Part shown: positions 21,465 through 31,694 of the stretch, in pieces | How the letters are laid out: each line of letters opens with the position of its first letter | Position numbering within the stretch: the first letter of the stretch is position 1 | From: Crambe crambe | Taxonomy: Eukaryota > Porifera > Demospongiae > Poecilosclerida > Crambeidae | DNA: 64,000 nucleotides | Direction: 5' to 3' | Assembly (NCBI GenBank): GCA_963924555.1 | Contig: OZ004584.1 | Location: 5,517,001 to 5,581,000 of the forward strand | Translations under genes and position numbers: made by a program | The notes under the pieces: generated by a model | The model's input: the letters and a program-made list of their open reading frames with translations, nothing else | What the model was told of the DNA's origin: nothing | Database searches by the model: none

Positions 21465-21830
21465 CTGGCTAGTCTGGACTGGAGCGATGAATCTCTTCCA
21501 TGTCCCGATGGATTCAGAGAACGCAGTGACTCTGGCATCCACACTCGTGGAATCAACTCGGTTCATGTCCTTCTTTGATTTTCAAAACATACAGCACTTT
21601 GTATAGTAGAGTCTGTGGCAAGATTAATGGTTATCAAGTGGGTACTACTGATACCTTCACTCTGTATGGGCGTGGTTCAAACACAGATATTGACTCTAAT
21701 TACGTGGATGGTGTTAGTCTTACTCATGGAAGCAATCCTAGGAGACACATCTGGACTTTTGTTGCAGCTCACAATGATGATATTGGATCGTCACCTGGAC
21801 CTAGCTACTGTCAGTCCTGTGGCTCTTAAT
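21465..21830 (+). pseudogene. Receptor ectodomain fragment
   Basis: The middle of a FReD-like receptor (LDWSDESLPCPDG through HIWTFVAAHNDD) with a frame break near 21560. No tail, membrane segment or C-terminus. Closest to the copy at 41770 (GRGSNTDIDSNY). Confidence 0.85.
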
Positions 21831-22064
21831 TATATGTGGCAATCATGTGACTATCATATGACTCCACATTGACATACATGTACATGCCCCACAGCATGGA
21901 TCAGTTGACTATCCAGATCACACATAGTGACACTCCACTGATATGAAATCATGTTGGACTAATACAAAGACTAATACATTTGACTATCCAGATCACACAT
22001 AGTGACACTCCACTGATATGAGATCATGTTGGACGCCGCATAATAGACTAATACAAACACCGAA

Positions 22065-23131
22065 AAGCAAGTTCCTTCAAGAGACGAGCCTCAAAATCCA
22101 TCTGCATATGAAGATCTTCGGTCACAGTATAGAATGCCTGCTTGTAGTTGGATGTGTGGAATTTTACTGGTTGGATTCATCTTAGTAGGTATATAGTGCT
22201 GCATTTATTAGCTTGGGTCTTACCTTATGGAATATCAATTCCAACTTAAAAACATAAACTATGGAAAGAAGACTAATGCAACTTCAGATAATTGAAAATA
22301 ATCACAATGATATTCAGGGTAATATTTTGAGGTCATTAGATTCTAAACTAAACAATATCATTCGCTCACTGACTGGACAATACTCGAATCTTGCAGCTGA
22401 TTCATGTTCCCATGTCTCACAGTTGAATCCCTCCTCCCCATCAGGTCACTACTGGATCAGGTCCTCCAATGGCTCTGCTGTGCGTGTGTACTGTGACATG
22501 ACCAGGTCCTGTGGAGAGTGGCTATAGTCTGGACTGGACCAATGAATCTCTTCCATGTCCCGATGAACACAATGACTCTGACAGTAAAATCGACTCCACA
22601 TCAATTGGTACATGTTCTTCTTTGATATTTGAAACGTACTGCGCAGCACTTTGTATAGTAGAGTCTGTGGCAAGATAAATGCTTATCAAGTCGGTTCTCC
22701 AGATGCATTCAGTACAACACATGGGCGTGTTCAAACACAACAATTGATTCTAGTCTTACACATGGAAGCAATCCTAGGGGACACATCTGGACTTTTGTTG
22801 CTGCTATTAATGATCTCTATATACTTATACTGTACATATCATTGTGTGAGACCAGGTGACAGCAGAATCATGCCCTCTCCTTCTTTTGTGGGAATGGATT
22901 ACTTTTGTGATACAGGAAGTCGAATAGAATCCTTTTTTTGGTAATGATCCCCTGTGGAATGGGGCTGGGTGTGCTTCTGCTAGCACGTGCTGTACCTTCA
23001 ATAATCCCCCGTGGTTCCACAAGCAACTCTCATCAGCCACCACTGACGACATAGAGATGAGGGTGTGTCTTGATGAGAGCAGAGACAATGAAGACATCGC
23101 CATATCATATGTTGAAATTTATGTACAGTAG
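22065..23131 (+). pseudogene. Receptor gene remnant with many lesions
   Basis: The full order of a receptor can be followed from tail repeat through membrane segment, neck, ectodomain and the final GTACAGTAG. Lesions include an ATAT insertion at about 22190, loss of part of the stalk near 22260, loss of the GGWMR region near 22512, and several frame changes up to 22940. The start region is missing. Confidence 0.88.
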
Positions 23132-23611
23132 TGTGCTGAGACATCTTCATTATAATGTAGTTTAGTGACTTTTACATTGTGTAACACTATAATCATGACA
23201 TTATTGAGTATTATCATAGCTATATTTTACGTGTGTAAACTGTTGTAGCTAGCTATAACTTGGTAGAATCTTTCTTTTAGAAACTTAATAGTATTGTATT
23301 TCGTGGTGATTGAGTGCGAATACTGTGTGTGTGGTGTCAGCAGGAGAGTAACAAGCAAATTCGAATTGGTCAGGCTGTTCTAACCACACCCTTAATGGGT
23401 GTGTCCTAACTACATCCATCAATCATAATAATTATTGTAATCAATTACCAAAAATTGAGTCTATGCTAAGAATCACCAATGGATTCACTAGCTAGCTACA
23501 GCTGTCAAATCAAGGCTATCAGTGAGAACTTTATGACATAGATAGCTACTCACTGTCCACAAATAACTTTTCACTCTGCCTCAATGAGAAACATTTAGGG
23601 AAGTTATATAA
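23132..23611. other. Receptor 3' flank with hairpin
   Basis: Contains the conserved 3' hairpin CACACCC-TTAAT-GGGTGTG (23385-23403) and part of the roughly 180-bp segment that occurs in two orientations downstream of receptors. Confidence 0.65.
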
Positions 23612-23899
23612 TGTGATGAACTCTGGACCTTGTATGGTAACCTAATTGTCATTTCTGTGTGTTAAGTTTAAAAATTGTATCATTCTCTGTGTGCTTGTGA
23701 ATCTTTGTCTGTGTTAATCTGTAACTCTTTGATGTGTTCGAGAAGTAGCTTTTGTGGTAGTGACTTGGTATAAAAAGGACAGAATAGAGAGCTCTTGTTT
23801 CGTTTTGTTTTGTGTGTCATCCTGAAACTCTACTTCTACTATTAATATCTTACTGATATTTGACTTCTGCATCGCGTCCTGACAGGCGACTTTATCACA
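23612..23899 (+). mobile_element. Solo LTR, 288 bp
   Basis: Begins TGTGATGA and ends TTATCACA, with a TATAA duplication on both sides (23607-23611 and 23900-23904). It has a TATAAAAAGG box near 23770 and a G/T-rich region after it, as in an LTR promoter. Paralogous flanks (for example near 36555) lack it. It is neither LTR of the two full gypsy elements. Confidence 0.75.
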
Positions 23900-23904
23900 T
23901 ATAA

Positions 23905-25480
23905 AATCCTGGTGTGGAAGGCACCTTTAGAAAAAAAAGTGTGCCACACACGTCTGTTTTACACACGACCATGCGTACCCCATTTTTACTAGTCAGGCCA
24001 TGACCTGACTGGCCAGTAGCTATGCTTCCTAGAGTAACAATGAAAAACAAGCAAAAACAACAACAATAGCAAAGAAAACCAAAACAAAACCTTCCTGTTC
24101 TGTATTGTGTAATACTTATTAGCTAGATGGTTGCCATAGTCAACTGGCTACAGCACAGTAATGGAAAATCGCTGAATGCTCCACCCTCCAGAGTCTGCAA
24201 TCGTTGCTTGCCTTACATTTTGCTTTATTGCTTACCTTAGCTCAACTTTAGCTAGCTAGCTAAGCATCCCAAGGCTAAGAGACCCCAAAAAAGAATGTGC
24301 CATTTTGACAATGAAAGATTTTCAGAATCTAAAGGGAACTTTTATAGGCTTTAGATAGACTATTTTTAGAGCTAGTAAAGCTTCCTTTCCACTGCAAACA
24401 TTGATAAGTGATATGATGTGCTGTGCATCTTTCAAGTGGGCATATACAAAAGTTGGTGTGGTCCGGAAAATTTCTTTCCACATGCAAGTGTGCGGATATT
24501 ATGTTCCTACCATCCTTGATGACAACTATGGACTATAACAAGGTATACAAGACATGCAGTATACATAATAATTAGCATACAATCTATGCCTTCTTCTGCC
24601 TTGATGAATCTTCCACAGCAACTTTCTTCACCAGCAAATTTGTTGAAACTATAGATAAGATGGTACTAACTTTGAAAGGGTGCTTTGGGAATTCAGAAGA
24701 CCAGTCTTTTTGCATTTATATTATCGGTTGCTGTTGTCGGTTGTCAGTTTCCACTGCACACATTGATAAGTGCTCTAATGTTAGCGATGTCAGGTCAATC
24801 TTTATTGTAGGTTTTTCTGCAAACTTAGAGAAACCAGGAGAACTTTGAAGCGCTGAAATCGGCCAAGCCGTTGCTGAGATCCAGTCCTCAGAACATTGTC
24901 ACTTGTGTATATCTCTGGATTGAAGCCACCAATTCTCTTCAAATACAAATAAGAAATGGTGCACACTACAATATATTTGAATCTGATAGACAATGAAAGG
25001 CTATTACCTAAAAATGCCTGATTTTCATCAGCTTGGGTAGATCATTAAAATAGTTCTTTAAAGTGAGCTTATACTTATGCCAGCATCAGCACAGAATGTT
25101 CCAAGACAAGACATTTTGCTCAGCAGTAGTTAAATTGTTGCCCTGCCCATATTTTTTTCACGATTATTAATTTTCTCAGGTTAATCCGCGAAAAAGTAAG
25201 TTGGTATGAGCAATTCTGTGCACCTAACTATTCGTAGATAGGGGCAAAGAATATGTGTGTTCGAGTTTTCATCCATTCACAATTTTGATCATGCAATTAT
25301 GACATTATTTTTGTAAGAAATGTACATAGTGCAAGCATAAAGCTATGAAATCATAGAATATAGTACTGATATTCAAATTCTACGCTATTTTTTACCCCCG
25401 GGAGCAACTTCTTCTCTAACAGCTTATCGAGAGCTTGCGGATCGCCATTCTTGTACACACACTTTTCTGTTCCAGCTATT
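23905..25480. other. Intergenic region
   Basis: No gene seen. It holds one orientation of the 'gtgtggaaggcacc' repeat (23913-23990), short CAA runs, and at 24570-24720 a partial copy of the receptor upstream block. Confidence 0.5.
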
Positions 25481-25527
25481 TAATTAACTATCATTCTCTG
25501 CAAGAGTTCAGCTATCTGTCCTTAGTC

Positions 25528-26790
25528 ATGGAAGGAGAAAGTGAATATGAAGTGATCACTCTTGACAATCAATGCTATAATGTTCCTTCAAGCGACAAGC
25601 CTCAAAATCTATCTGCATCTGAAAATGTAGTTCCTTCAAGAGACGAGCCTCAAAATCCGTCTGCGTATGAAGATCTTGAGTCACAGTATAGAATGCCTGC
25701 TTGTAGTTGGATGTGTGGAATTTTACTGATTGGATTCATCTTAGTAGGTAGTGCTGCATTCATTAGCTTGGGTCTTACCTCATGGAATATCAATTCCAAC
25801 TTAAGGACACAAACTATGGGGCTTCAGGCTTCTAATGTAGCTGAACTTGAAAGAAGACTAACACAACTTCAGATAATTGAAAATAATCGCAATGATATTC
25901 AGAGTAATATTTCAAGGTCATTAGATTCTAAACTAAACAATGTCATTCGATCACTGACTGGACAATACTCAAATCTTCCAGCTGATTCATGTTCACTTGT
26001 CTTGCAGTTGAATCCCTCCTCCCCATCAGGTGACTACTGGATCAGGTCTTCCAATGGCTCTGCTGTACGTGTGTACTGTGACATGACCAGGTCCTGTGGT
26101 AACATCACTGGAGGGTGGATGAGAGTGGCTAGTCTGGACTGGAGCAGTGAATCTCTTCCATGTCCCAATGAATTCAGAGAACGCAATGACTCTGACATCC
26201 GCACTTGTGGAATCAACTTCATAAATGGTTCATGTTCTTCTTTGATTTTCGAAACATACAGCACTTTGTATAGTAGAGTCTGTGGCAAGATAAATGCTTA
26301 TCAAGTTGGTACTCCTGATGCATTCAGTACAACACATGGGCGTTATTCAAGGATAACAATTGACTCTAATTACGTGGATGGTGTTAGTCTTACGCATGGA
26401 AACAATTCTAGGAGACACATCTGGACTTTTGTTACTGCTCATGATGATAACATTAGCGTCAGAGCAGATTTTGTATCTAGTACCTGTCGGTGTGTGAAGC
26501 CAGGTGATATAAGAATCTTTCCTTCTCCTTCTTTTGTGGGAATGGACTACTTCTGTGATACAGGAAGTCGGAATAGGTCACATGTTGGACAGTTTTACCC
26601 TGATGATCCCCTGTGGGATGGGGCTGGGTGTGCTTCTAATAGCACATGCTGTTCCTTCAATAACCCCCCGTGGTTCAACAAGCAACTCCCATCAGCCACC
26701 ACTGACGACATAGAGATGAGGGTGTGTCGTGATGAGGGCAGAAACAATGAAGACATCGCCATATCGAATGTTGAAATTTATGTACAGTAG
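25528..26790 (+). CDS. Type II FReD-like receptor (copy C), short stalk
   Basis: 420 residues. The start is the ATG in 'gtcatggaagg', matching the other copies; an in-frame ATG at 25435 is upstream of the family start. The tail has tyrosine motifs YEVI and YNVP six residues apart and two 16-residue repeats. The membrane segment follows CSWMC. The stalk has only the terminal coiled-coil module. The ectodomain has HDDNISVRADFVSSTCRC and NRSHVGQFYPDDP in its variable parts. The usual TATAAAAACAGCTTCAG promoter is absent: similarity to the other copies begins only about 50 bp before the ATG, so its promoter has been replaced. Confidence 0.9.
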   Translation: MEGESEYEVITLDNQCYNVPSSDKPQNLSASENVVPSRDEPQNPSAYEDLESQYRMPACSWMCGILLIGFILVGSAAFISLGLTSWNINSNLRTQTMGLQASNVAELERRLTQLQIIENNRNDIQSNISRSLDSKLNNVIRSLTGQYSNLPADSCSLVLQLNPSSPSGDYWIRSSNGSAVRVYCDMTRSCGNITGGWMRVASLDWSSESLPCPNEFRERNDSDIRTCGINFINGSCSSLIFETYSTLYSRVCGKINAYQVGTPDAFSTTHGRYSRITIDSNYVDGVSLTHGNNSRRHIWTFVTAHDDNISVRADFVSSTCRCVKPGDIRIFPSPSFVGMDYFCDTGSRNRSHVGQFYPDDPLWDGAGCASNSTCCSFNNPPWFNKQLPSATTDDIEMRVCRDEGRNNEDIAISNVEIYVQ

Positions 26791-27587
26791 TGTGCTGAGA
26801 CATCTTCACCATAAAGTAGTTCAGTGACTTTTATTCATGAGGAGTGCTATCCTACATAGAACTTGGTAGAATCTTTCTTTTTGGAGCTGTGTACATTATT
26901 TGTAGTATTGTATTTGTTTGATGAGTGTGAATGCTGTGGGTGTGGTGTCAGCAGGGGAGTAGCAAGCAAATTCGAATTGGTCAGGCCATTCTAACCACAC
27001 CCTTAATGGGTGTGTCCTAATTTCACTCATCAATCATAACATTGCAATTGGTTACCAAAAAATTGAATCTATGCTGAGAATCACCAAAGGATTCACTGTC
27101 AAATGAAGGCGACCAGTAAAAATGGGCATGGCCCCACACATAGTCGTGCGTGAATGGGCATGTGTGTGGCACAATTTTTTCTACGGGTGCCTTCCACACT
27201 GCGTGTACTTCTGACCAGGATTTAACTTCCCAAAATGTTTTTCATTGAGGCAGAGTTAAAAGTTATCTGTGGACAGTAGCTATCTAGTATCTTATTTTCT
27301 TTGCTATTGTTGTTGTTTTTGCTTTTTCTCATTGTTACTCTAGGGACATAGGAAGCACTCCAGCCAGTCAGGCCATGGCCTCTATGATCAGTGAGAACTT
27401 AGTGTAGTACATTAGAGATATCCTAGCCTGAAACCTGTAGGAAACTTGACGGTTCCTTCCTATTCAAAATATTATGAAATATGCTGTGCCTTTGTGTTTC
27501 TTACACAATAAAATACACTGTGTTTCCTTCAAAAAACACAAGGAAAATCCCTTATTTCTCATAATAATTGTCAGTAGCTGCATACAG
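26791..27587. other. Receptor 3' flank
   Basis: Contains the 3' hairpin (26996-27014), the 'gaccagtaaaaatgggca' segment in orientation A, and sequence matching 50236-51045 almost base for base. This is part of a segmental duplication with the 49.5-51.9 kb region. Confidence 0.75.
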
Positions 27588-27595
27588 TATAAAAA
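27588..27595 (+). promoter_or_regulatory. TATA box of receptor pseudogene at 27673
   Basis: TATAAAAA in the conserved core, 85 bp before the ATG. Confidence 0.7.
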
Positions 27596-27672
27596 CAGCT
27601 TCAGCCCACAGCAGTAAGCAACACTGTCAATTATGAATTATCTCTGCAAGAATCCAGCTATCTGTCTTAGCC

Positions 27673-28481
27673 ATGGAAGAGGAAAATTATGAAATGATCA
27701 CTCTTGACAATCAATGCTATAATGTTACTTCAAGAGACAAGCCTCAAAATCCATCTGCATCTGAAAAACAAGTTCCTTCAATAGACAAACCTCAAAATCC
27801 ATCTACATATGAAAATCTTAAGTCACAGTATACAATGCCTGCTTGTTAGTTGGATGTGTGCAATTTTACTGGTTGGATTTATCTTGGTAGGTAGTGCTGC
27901 ATTTATTAGCTTGGGTCTCATTCAGAGTAATATTTCAAGGTCGTTAGATTCAAAACTAAACAATGTCATTCGGTCGTTGACTGGACAATACTTGAGTCTT
28001 CCAGCTGATTTGTGTTCCCATGTCTTGCAGTTGAATCCCTTCTCCCCATCAGATCACTACTGGATCAGATCCTCCAATGGCTCTGCTGTACGTGTGTACT
28101 GTGACATGACCAGGTCCTGTGGTAACATCACTGGAGGGTGGATGAGAGTGGCTAGTCTGAACTGGAGCAATGAATCTCTTCCATGTCCCGATGGATTCAG
28201 AGAACGCAATGACTCTGGCATTCGTACTTGTGGAATTGGCTCCACATCAACTGGTTCATGTTCTACTTTGACCTTTGAAACATACAGCACTGTGTATAGT
28301 AGAGTTTGTGGGAAGATAAATGCTTATCAAGTTGGTTCTACTGATGCATTTGATACACGACAACGTCATGGCAATATAACAATTGACTCTAATTACGTGG
28401 ATGGTGTCAGTCTCACACATGGAAGCAATCCTAGAAGACACATCTGGACTTTTGTTGCTGCTCATGATGATCGTTATATAT
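27673..28481 (+). pseudogene. Stalk-less receptor copy D, truncated
   Basis: The tail keeps YEMI and YNVT. One extra T near 27845 gives a TAG at 27847, in the CSWMC codons. As in copy K (51132), the membrane segment runs directly into the neck (GLIQSNISRSLDSK) with no coiled-coil module. The frame ends at 28481, where a palindromic repeat begins; K continues from the same point with YSETCQC. Confidence 0.9.
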
Positions 28482-28930
28482 ACAAGTGAATGCAAAAAAT
28501 TTCTTCGAAATAAAAATGTGAAGTAGGGATGCTATTATAACTGCAGCTTCATTATGAAAACCAAGTACTGCAGCATCGAAGCAGTATGGCCCAAAAATCT
28601 AGCTGGAATATGTATTATAACTGCATGCAAGAGAGTGAATTTAGTGAAGTGACCCTTACCCATCATCAAGTACAAGATACTATTCCTACTTCACTCCCAT
28701 GATCAAGGGCCAAGGGAGTGAAGTAGGAATAGTATCTCGTATTTGATGATGGGTAAGGGTCACTTCACTAAATTCACTCTCTTGCATGCAGTTATAATAC
28801 ATATTCCAGCTAGATTTTTGGGCCATACTGCTTCGATGCTGCAGTACTTGGTTTTCATAATGAAGCTGCAGTTATAATAGCATCCCTACTTCACATTTTT
28901 ATTTCGAAGAAATTTTTTGCATTCACTTGT
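28482..28930. mobile_element. Long palindrome with 217-bp arms
   Basis: Arms 28482-28698 and 28714-28930 are nearly perfect reverse complements around a 15-bp centre (ACAAGTGAAT... / ...ATTCACTTGT). It interrupts receptor copy D. Shorter relatives lie at 18170, 29373, 47705 and 61540. Sequence beyond the right arm is shared with the 29.4 kb relative, so the real element may extend to about 28960. No target duplication could be defined. Confidence 0.85.
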
Positions 28931-30600
28931 TTGCATTCTTTTTCTTTGTGATTATGAAAATTGATAGACACTAAAGGCTTCTTTGATTGAACTAAATTTA
29001 TTTAATGATCAGTATTTCATTCTGTTCAGGGAGGAGAGTTTGAAGGATGATCATCTGCAGTGTAATGGAGTACTGAAAGGAGTGAACATTTTAAAAAGTG
29101 AACAGCATTAGCTAATTGTTACATATGTGATCACTGAAATAATTATTGAGATGGTACGTATGTCTTGCTTGAGGGAGGAGTATGGGGAGTTTATGCATTT
29201 GGTGTAGTGATCATAATAGTGGATGCCATCAAATGGCCACATCCTGTGCAGGTGTTATATGAGGAGAACTGCTATTAATTGCCCCACCCCTTTTATGAGG
29301 TAATATCGTGAAGATTTTTTTCATACGAGGCTGCAGCACATTATAGATAGCCCAGCTAGATTTTAGGCTATTCCTACTTAACCTTTTTATTTGAAGAAAT
29401 TTTTTACGCTCACTTGTTTCTATCCTTTTTCTTAGTGCTTGAAGTTGAATGAGGGAGGCTACAGTACAGTACTATACAAAGCCAGCTCTACATAAACCTC
29501 TTTTGTAGGTACATACAGTGTCTCTGGTTGAAGAATTTGTTTAGCTATTTAAGTTTTGTTGATATAAAACTTTACAGCAACAGCAATGTAAATGACATGT
29601 ACACGGCATGGTGAAGTGAGCTGACTACACTACAGCAAAGTACTGGCTATAATGCTACTATAGGATGAGCATCTGTACTGTAATTCAGCAAGGAGTGACT
29701 GGAACATCATCAGATAATAAATGAAGACCTTGGCTATAGCTAAACTTAAGCTTACGTGGCTCCGCCCATAAGCCCCGCCCCCTTCAAAATGGCGTAGAAA
29801 GATTAGCAGTGTTCCGAGTGCTATCGAATAGTGAAGTCCTTAGTCAAAACTAATAGCAAAAAATCAGCCTCTAGGTGCCGCTCTAACAGATGGCCAAAGC
29901 AGAATTTTGATGACTATAGCCAGTAAGTCGGTACGTCGATCTTATACATTATTATTATAAAGAAAAAGAACGAAAGGTCAATTTTAGAACTCGTTTTTTT
30001 CTTATGTTAGCGAATGAATTTTGCTTTTGAACATTCTCCTCTCTTCTTTGCAGATATAATAATTCACTGTAGCCTTCTGAGAACCTGTAGAGTAAGGGTA
30101 GAAGAGAAAGAAGAGTTTTTAGTTTATACTGTCCTATGGACTTTGACCTGCCATCCCTACTTAAGCCCTGTTTACACGAGCCTTCTATCCGGATTCATAT
30201 CCGGGTAGAGATCCGGGTAACTTTTGTCCACACGTGAATTTTCTCATTGAGGTGCTCTACATGCCATATGACCAGCTGCAGGAAAAATATTTTTTTTTAC
30301 TCACTTTTTAACCACTTTCTTTGACCTGAAGCTACCTGACGTATATGTAGGGATTGTTGGCTGGATATACACAACAAAAATTGATCCCATTTCCATCATT
30401 CCATCCTTCATACCTACCCTTGTTTCCTTACTTTTTTGAGCAATGGTCATCCCTACATTTTTTTTTTATTTCATGGAAATTTTTTCCCCTTATAATAATG
30501 TATAGTTATTAATCTTCTTGTGAACTTATAAAGATTTCGATGTTTCTCATTGTCCATCATCTCTAGCTGAGTTTTCTGTTTCTGCTATCTTTTGATCCAA
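28931..30600. other. Intergenic region
   Basis: No gene seen. Holds a second piece of the palindromic family (about 29373-29430). From about 30264 it is the start of the 3.4-kb block duplicated at 53755. Confidence 0.5.
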
Positions 30601-30702
30601 CTGAGTTGGGGTACTATGACCCCTGGAAGCACCCCAAGAACTATGTGTGTCAAATCCAAATCATCCCCAAGCAGATGTTGGATTTTGATGAGAGAGTGTA
30701 GA
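30601..30702 (+). pseudogene. FERM exon remnant
   Basis: Same exon as 9592: reads ELGYYDPWKHPKNY and QMLDFDERV, then TAG. Isolated, without neighbouring FERM exons. Duplicated at 54101-54202. Confidence 0.75.
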
Positions 30703-30889
30703 TATTCATTACTCACTCTCGTGATCTTAAAGTATGAGCCAAAAAAGCTATGTATCATGTAAGACTATTTCCAAGAGACATTTTTGAAATGTAGCTATGT
30801 ACTGTTTATTAACCTATCAGATTTTTTATAAGTGCAAAGCTTGAATGATTTATGGTAAGAAAAGATTAGTTGCGTATATTGAGTATTAT

Positions 30890-30962
30890 ACAACAACAAC
30901 AAAAAACAAACAACAACAAATAAACAACAAAACAACAAACAAACAAACAAACAAAAAAACAA
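30890..30962 (+). repeat. (CAA)n/(CAAA)n low-complexity run
   Basis: A CAACAACAAA-type run, present again at 54390-54465 in the duplicated block with small differences. Confidence 0.85.
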
Positions 30963-31276
30963 CCGGTTTTTTATTTCATGCTCGAACTTTTTCTATGTGA
31001 AATGAAAATTTAAACTTTGGTGGATATCGTCCTGCTGAAAACAGCACATGCAGGTGAATAAAAGCAGCGTCCATGATGGCACCCCCTCTAAAATTACTTA
31101 AGAAGTCACCACAATGTTTCATATTGTCACAGTTAATTACATGTTCAAATACATGATTGTAGTAATACAGTGTACTACACCTTTGATGTGTGCCATGATC
31201 ACATAATGTAAACAGCTCGAAAGTTATACAAGTACCTTTTTTTAACATGTTTTGGTATACGTACATGTACCTTGTA

Positions 31277-31633
31277 CTACAGCTTTTGATGTGTGCCATG
31301 ATCACAGTTTGAAAGTTCAGGTCTTAGTCCAGAGATACATTAATTGAACCACATCTTGAGAGAGATTCTATATAGCTAGCTAAAGTATGATACTATCACA
31401 CATCAACTACAGCTTTTGATGTGTGCCATGATCACAGTTTGAAAGTTCAGGTCTTAGTCCAGAGGTACATTAATTGAACCACATCTTGAGAGAGATTCTA
31501 TATAGCTAGCTAAAGTATGATACTATCACACATCAACTACAGCTTTTGATGTGTGCCATGATCATAGTTTGAAAGTTCAGGTCATAGTCCAGAGGTACAC
31601 TAATTAAACCACATCTCGACCACAGATTCTATA
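31277..31633 (+). repeat. Three 130-bp tandem repeats upstream of receptor E
   Basis: Units start 'ctacagcttttgatgtgtgcc' at 31277, 31407 and 31537, and a diverged partial unit begins near 31177. The third unit runs into the TATA box of copy E. The same array is at about 54776-55135. Confidence 0.9.
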
Positions 31634-31637
31634 TAAA
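31630..31637 (+). promoter_or_regulatory. TATA box of receptor copy E
   Basis: TATATAAA, 65 bp before the ATG. The promoter type differs from the other copies: no CAGCTTCAG core, placed instead at the end of the tandem array. Confidence 0.65.
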
Positions 31638-31694
31638 GTATTGTATCAATGCTCAATTCTTATTCTTGAATACTGAATTAGTCAATTTCCAAGA

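Noticed and set aside
22249-22262. A separate small gene starting at 22261
   Set aside because: It is the middle of a decayed receptor copy whose flanks match the family on both sides.
26034-26288. Minus-strand frames of about 84 codons (MPQTLLYKVL...) antisense to every receptor ectodomain
   Set aside because: They recur only because the sense strand is conserved; no separate start context or promoter, and composition is that of an antisense shadow.
30160-30235. 'ccctgtttacacgag' and 'atccggattcatatccgg' as a transposon end
   Set aside because: Looks like a terminal repeat, but no matching second end or target duplication was found nearby.
31277-31633. CRISPR-like spaced repeats
   Set aside because: Units are contiguous 130-bp tandem repeats without spacers, in an animal genome.
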